64,000 nucleotides of DNA. Origin: Acidimicrobiia bacterium. Lineage in GTDB: Bacteria > Actinomycetota > Acidimicrobiia > Acidimicrobiales > UBA8592. The notes under the pieces were generated by a model. The model was not told the DNA's origin, ran no database searches, and worked only from the letters and a program-made list of their open reading frames with translations. The stretch is taken from assembly GCA_030431575.1 (NCBI GenBank), contig JAUIIS010000001.1:1-64000 (forward strand), given 5' to 3'. Positions 59,824-64,000 of the stretch are shown one piece after another. The translations under genes and the position numbers were made by a program. Every line of letters begins with the position of its first letter. Position 1 is the stretch's first letter.

Positions 59824-60722
59824 GGCCGGCCCCGGAACCCTCGTCAACGCTGCAATCTGCGTGGCAGATCCACCGCGGCTGGTCCGAGGCGGCAGACCGG
59901 ATCAAGGCAGAGATCACTCGTGCCCGCACCGCGAGCCTAGTCCTGCTGGTTTCTGCGGCGGTGTTCGGGGCAGTGACGGCGCAGGACCAAGACTGGGTCA
60001 GCGATGCCACCTGGCAGCGCTTCTGGGGTATTGCGGCGGCAGTTTCGCTCGCCGGGGCCGGCGCCATCGAGACCCTCTATGCAACCCCGGCGAGAACGCG
60101 AGGGTGGACCTCTGCCCGTCAAGCGTCGGAGAGGCTCAAGGCCGCCGTTTGGCTCTACTTGTGTGAGGCACCGCCGTTTCACCGAGACACCGAGGCCGAG
60201 CGCGACGCACAGTTGTTCGAGCTTGTCGAAGATGTCGAGCGCAGGGCTTCTGCGGAGGCCACGCGTTCCGACCCTGTGTCGCTGCGAGAGCTCCCGAAAG
60301 TGCGCCCAAACCACCTTGCCGAAGATTACGTGGCTGGGCGGGCCCAGGGGCAGCTGAACTGGCACCGCGAGAACGGAGCGCTCGAGCGCAAACGGGGACG
60401 GCGCCTCAAGAGCGCGGTGGCGGTTCTCACAGCAATCGGCGCAGTCCTTGCTGGCCTTGGCGGCGTCTTCGAGACAGCGAGGCTGGCCACCTGGATAGCG
60501 GCCTTCTCGGCAGCAACAGCAGCACTGACGACGCATGCTGGTTCAGTGCAGCACGAGCAGGTGTCATTTTCGTATCTCAACACTGCGAGCCGGATTGAAC
60601 TGGCCATGCAACGCCAACGCACGCATGGAAGCTCCCCGGAAACCGATCGGCAGCTTGTGGTTGAGGTAGAGCAGATCCTGGCTGTGCAGAACGACATCTG
60701 GGGCCAGGTGATCGACCAGTAA
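59820..60722 (+). CDS. DUF4231/SLATT-like multi-TM protein
   Basis: Two TM pairs; ARQASERLKAAVWLYLCEAPPF and YLNTASRIELAMQRQRTH typical of SLATT-type helical cytoplasmic parts; ATGA overlap with STAND gene. Confidence 0.7.
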   Translation: MRPAPEPSSTLQSAWQIHRGWSEAADRIKAEITRARTASLVLLVSAAVFGAVTAQDQDWVSDATWQRFWGIAAAVSLAGAGAIETLYATPARTRGWTSARQASERLKAAVWLYLCEAPPFHRDTEAERDAQLFELVEDVERRASAEATRSDPVSLRELPKVRPNHLAEDYVAGRAQGQLNWHRENGALERKRGRRLKSAVAVLTAIGAVLAGLGGVFETARLATWIAAFSAATAALTTHAGSVQHEQVSFSYLNTASRIELAMQRQRTHGSSPETDRQLVVEVEQILAVQNDIWGQVIDQ

Positions 60723-60737
60723 GCGCGTGGCTGATCT

Positions 60738-61898
60738 CTAGCTCGACGTCGCAACTCCTTCGAAGTTGCTGAACGCATCAAGTGACACCTGGCGGCCAAC
60801 GGCTCGCCCCACTTCGCGGAGCTCATTGATGTGGCTCATCCCTGCCACTCGGTGGAGTCCAGCGAGGGTCTTGCGGCCGCTCAGGTGGCTGAGACCCAGC
60901 TCTTCAAGCCCACCAATAGTGAGCGTGGCGTTGTACCGGGCATAGGTGAACTTGCGGTCTTCGGCACCGGCTCCTTCTGAGAGGTTGCCGATCTCGCGGT
61001 CCAGCGGCGCTCCATGGACGCAGTGTCCAACCGTTCGACACGACAGGTCTTGGTGTTGCACTGCTCCACCCAACAAGGTGCCCGGCAACGTCTTGAGTGT
61101 GTAGAGCGCGTGCATGTCTCTCGCTCGAAGTTCTGGCTGAACGTTGGGCGTCATCCCCGTCCCGACAGACACCACGAGCATCTTGTCGACGCCGGTAGGC
61201 CAGCACAGCCGGTACTCGGGCAGTGTGGCCTGGGTATAGAGCTGGAAAGCCGGGTTGTTGTAGGGCGTGATTGCCCCGTCTACGAACACAAAATCTCGCC
61301 CACCCAATGTCACCGGTTCGGGGGGGTAGATCAATGGTGCGGCCGTGCTTGCTCTGACAACCTCCCAAAGCGGCAGACGAAGATTGCAGTCGTCGCGGGA
61401 CGCAGCGTTGTACTTGGCCAACGGGTTGTTGCTCAGCGGCCAGGCGGAATCGGTGTTTGCATTGTGCATCACAACAAGCAGCAGTGACTTGAAGTCCGCG
61501 TCCCCAAAGTACGTGTCAGCTCCATATTCCTCTCGCATCCCGGCGGCCAGCTTGGCGCTCGGGAACCTGTAGCCAAGTAGCGTTCGCACTCTCTTGTGGA
61601 ACGGGAGCGTCTCGAACATCTCGGGCCCACGCTCGGTGTAGATCCGCATCAGCCGCTCCACCGGCCATCCAAGGGCCAGGCCCGAAGCAATCATTGCGCC
61701 CGTTGATGTACCAGCAAAATAGTCGAAGTAGTCCGAAAGGACGAGGTCAGGTTTCTTGTACTTGGCCCGGAGTTTGGTTTCGAGCGCTGACAACACCTCG
61801 AGGCTTAACACGCCTCGGATCCCACCACCGTCCAGCGCCAGCAGACGCCTTTGGCCCGCGACTCTTGCGTCCGGAACCAACTCCATTATCTCACGCAC
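60738..61898 (-). CDS. Patatin-like phospholipase
   Basis: LLALDGGGIRGVLSLEVL oxyanion loop, FAGTSTGAMIA nucleophile elbow, VDGAITPYNNPA catalytic Asp. Confidence 0.93.
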   Translation of the reverse strand: MREIMELVPDARVAGQRRLLALDGGGIRGVLSLEVLSALETKLRAKYKKPDLVLSDYFDYFAGTSTGAMIASGLALGWPVERLMRIYTERGPEMFETLPFHKRVRTLLGYRFPSAKLAAGMREEYGADTYFGDADFKSLLLVVMHNANTDSAWPLSNNPLAKYNAASRDDCNLRLPLWEVVRASTAAPLIYPPEPVTLGGRDFVFVDGAITPYNNPAFQLYTQATLPEYRLCWPTGVDKMLVVSVGTGMTPNVQPELRARDMHALYTLKTLPGTLLGGAVQHQDLSCRTVGHCVHGAPLDREIGNLSEGAGAEDRKFTYARYNATLTIGGLEELGLSHLSGRKTLAGLHRVAGMSHINELREVGRAVGRQVSLDAFSNFEGVATSS

Positions 61899-62085
61899 AA
61901 GACCCCACCCTCTGGAGAAGCCGCGTATACGGCCAGTCTCTCACTGAAACCGCAGTCGACAACGGCGTTGTTGTCAACTCGGCCTGTCTTCCTCGCACAT
62001 GCTGTGGTACCAAAGTGCTCTGCCAGGTGCTGGCAGGTGAGGCGCAATCGCTGCGCCACAAGAGTCTTCGGACAAAGCGGGACAG

Positions 62086-63666
62086 ATGAACCAGGTGCCA
62101 ACCGAGTGGGACAAGCGTTGGATTACCAGCCTTCGATGGATGCGGGAGAAGCACCATCACACACTGCACGAGGCAAGTAAGAAGAGCTTCCGACGCCGCC
62201 ATGTCCCCACGAACGGAATGCCGGCTGTGGTCCCGGCCGCTTCGAAATACCGGAATCTGTCTTGGCTTCCCCCTCAGTTGGTTGTGCCTACCAAGCTCCC
62301 CAAAGAAAGCCGTCTGCCCAAAGGGTACTTCTACCCCTACTACGGGTTGAGCAAGGCGGTGTGGACGGCGTATTACAAGAACCCAATGTCCTCCGATGTC
62401 GAATGGGACCCAAGCTTCGATTGGAACAACGCCTTCCCGCCAACCCAAGACGGCTGGGAACGTCCAACCAGCGACGAGAGCTTTGCGTTGTTGCGCCTGC
62501 AAGGACCGAATCCCTGGCTGTTGCGCCGCTTGAAGCCCGAAGGTGGCTCCCGCTCCTTCGAGGTCGACTATCGGCCGTACTTCAGTGGCATGTTTGCAGA
62601 CGTGGTGTGCCGTTTCGACACACACGAAGCGAAGCTCGTCGCCACCGCCATCACCGTTGGCCCCGACACCTTTACGCCCGGTGATCCTGGGTGGGAACAA
62701 GCAAAGCGGATCGCCAACGCGCTCGATGCTCGATACAGCGCATTTGTGAGCCACCTCCTGTACACGCACCTGATTGTCGGTCAGGCATACGCGTTGTCCA
62801 CCTATGCGCTGTCGCCCTCGCACGTGTTGCGACCGTTCCTGCAATTCTTCACTTATGGCACGCTGGAGGTCAACGAGACTGCCTATCAGGCTTTGCTTAC
62901 GCCAAAGAGCTACTTCATCATGTCTGGCTTCCTGGCGCCCGAAGACGTACGCGTGCTGTTTCACAATGCTGTTGAGGCATTCGATTTCGACACCTGGAAC
63001 GTTCCTGCTGATCTCAGCGTCCGCGGCCTGACCGGGAGCGCCGATCAGGAAAGCGATCCAATCAACCCGTACGTGGAAGACGCAACGCTTGTCTGGCCGG
63101 TCCTTGCCGACTTTGTGCGCCAGCATCTCGCAGACGTCGGCATAGACGACGCGAGTATTTCCGCCGACCATGATCTGAGCATCTGGTACCTGACCCTCAT
63201 GCGGGGCCTGCCAAACACTGACCACAACGAGCCGCTCACCCTAGAGCGCCTCACAGACCTGTTGACTCGCCTGATCTACAACAACGTCGTGCACGAGATC
63301 TGTGGCGATCTGTCGCCGATCCTGGGCTCAGAAGATCCCGCCGACAAAGCGACGATCAACCTCCAGAAGCTGCGCTCGGCTCTCGAGACAGGTGGGGTGA
63401 CCGAGCCGACAGAGCCGGCGAGCATGAGCGACGTGTTCTTGTTAGACCAGGCGTCCTACGTAAGTCGGTTCAACGTCACCGGCAACGGCCTGCTCGAGAT
63501 AGAGCCGTTTCGCTTTATCGATGATCCTCGGTTGGCTGGCGCGGTGAAGAGCCTCCAAGGAACGCTCATCGAGGTTCAACAAGTCCTTGTCGAGCGCAAC
63601 AAACACCGAGCCGTGACGTTCGCTCGCATGTTCCCCCGTCATTGGGAAGCATCGATCAGCTTCTAG
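62086..63666 (+). CDS. Lipoxygenase-family protein
   Basis: LRLQGPNPWLLRRLK, GDPGWEQAKRIANALDARYSAFVSHLLYTHLI (HX4H), PYVEDATLVWPVLADFVRQHL, LTRLIYNNVVHEICGD, C-terminus ..ASISF. Confidence 0.82.
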   Translation: MNQVPTEWDKRWITSLRWMREKHHHTLHEASKKSFRRRHVPTNGMPAVVPAASKYRNLSWLPPQLVVPTKLPKESRLPKGYFYPYYGLSKAVWTAYYKNPMSSDVEWDPSFDWNNAFPPTQDGWERPTSDESFALLRLQGPNPWLLRRLKPEGGSRSFEVDYRPYFSGMFADVVCRFDTHEAKLVATAITVGPDTFTPGDPGWEQAKRIANALDARYSAFVSHLLYTHLIVGQAYALSTYALSPSHVLRPFLQFFTYGTLEVNETAYQALLTPKSYFIMSGFLAPEDVRVLFHNAVEAFDFDTWNVPADLSVRGLTGSADQESDPINPYVEDATLVWPVLADFVRQHLADVGIDDASISADHDLSIWYLTLMRGLPNTDHNEPLTLERLTDLLTRLIYNNVVHEICGDLSPILGSEDPADKATINLQKLRSALETGGVTEPTEPASMSDVFLLDQASYVSRFNVTGNGLLEIEPFRFIDDPRLAGAVKSLQGTLIEVQQVLVERNKHRAVTFARMFPRHWEASISF

Positions 63667-63684
63667 CGGACCGCGGAGGGACTG

Positions 63685-64000
63685 CTAGTGCTTGCGATCT
63701 TTGGGACGCTGCACGTGACGGAAGTAGAGACGGTCACCAGCATCTGAGGAGACAAAGCGACTGGCTGTTCTGAGCTCACCCAATGGCACCGCGTCGCTGC
63801 CCGACACTGCCAGGACGTCATACAACACGGTTCCAGGCTCGAGGCTGCCCAACACTCTGCGGAAGTCCACACCTTCCTGCTTCACGAACGCGGCGCTTGG
63901 ACCCTGCTTGGGGGAGAAGATCAACCGGTCGGGAGCGATCGCTGTATCGACCAGCGCTCCGTCGCGACCTTGTCGGCAGAAATGGTCAACGGTGAGTCGT
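63685..64000 (-). CDS. Unidentified protein, 3' part only (continues past window end)
   Basis: Frame open from 64000: RLTVDHFCRQGRDGALVDTAIAPDRLIFSPKQG...GELRTASRFVSSDAGDRLYFRHVQRPKDRKH*. Confidence 0.6.
   Translation of the reverse strand, partial: RLTVDHFCRQGRDGALVDTAIAPDRLIFSPKQGPSAAFVKQEGVDFRRVLGSLEPGTVLYDVLAVSGSDAVPLGELRTASRFVSSDAGDRLYFRHVQRPKDRKH

Noticed and set aside
61891-63225. 444-aa minus-strand ORF antisense to the lipoxygenase gene
   Set aside because: No recognisable motifs; the + strand frame has multiple lipoxygenase signatures, so this is a GC-driven shadow ORF.
55838-64000. Integrated phage or transposon boundaries around the accessory island
   Set aside because: I found no integrase, transposase, tRNA or att-like direct repeats in the visible sequence; island status rests only on gene content.
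1-64000. tRNA/rRNA genes
   Set aside because: None recognised by eye; a tRNAscan/Infernal run would be needed to exclude them.

Overview
64-kb window from a high-GC actinobacterial chromosome, probably Acidimicrobiia-like (inferred from WhiB, the SenX3/RegX3-type Pho cluster, a DUF2342 metallopeptidase and a monoderm-type Tad locus). From about 1 to 55.8 kb the content is mostly housekeeping or physiological: peptide and drug ABC transporters, UPF0182, a Lon/PDZ protease, moaE/mreB, a complete ppk-nudix-pstSCAB-phoU-HK-RR phosphate cluster with a recognisable PHO-box-like array, HtrA, WhiB, a MacB-type ABC system, a Tad/Flp pilus locus with unusual components, a HelD-like/Lhr helicase pair, and a P450/TetR/APH-type cluster. 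From 55.9 kb to the window end is an accessory island. It holds three translationally coupled genes, TIR+SIR2-like, a transmembrane nSTAND ATPase with a predicted extracytoplasmic GATase1/TCAF-like end, and a DUF4231/SLATT-like multi-TM protein. Next to them is a divergent pair encoding a patatin-like phospholipase and a lipoxygenase-family protein with non-canonical iron-ligand positions. This island is my main candidate for a poorly described (possibly immune or lipid-mediator) system. All family calls come from reading motifs by eye; no searches were run.
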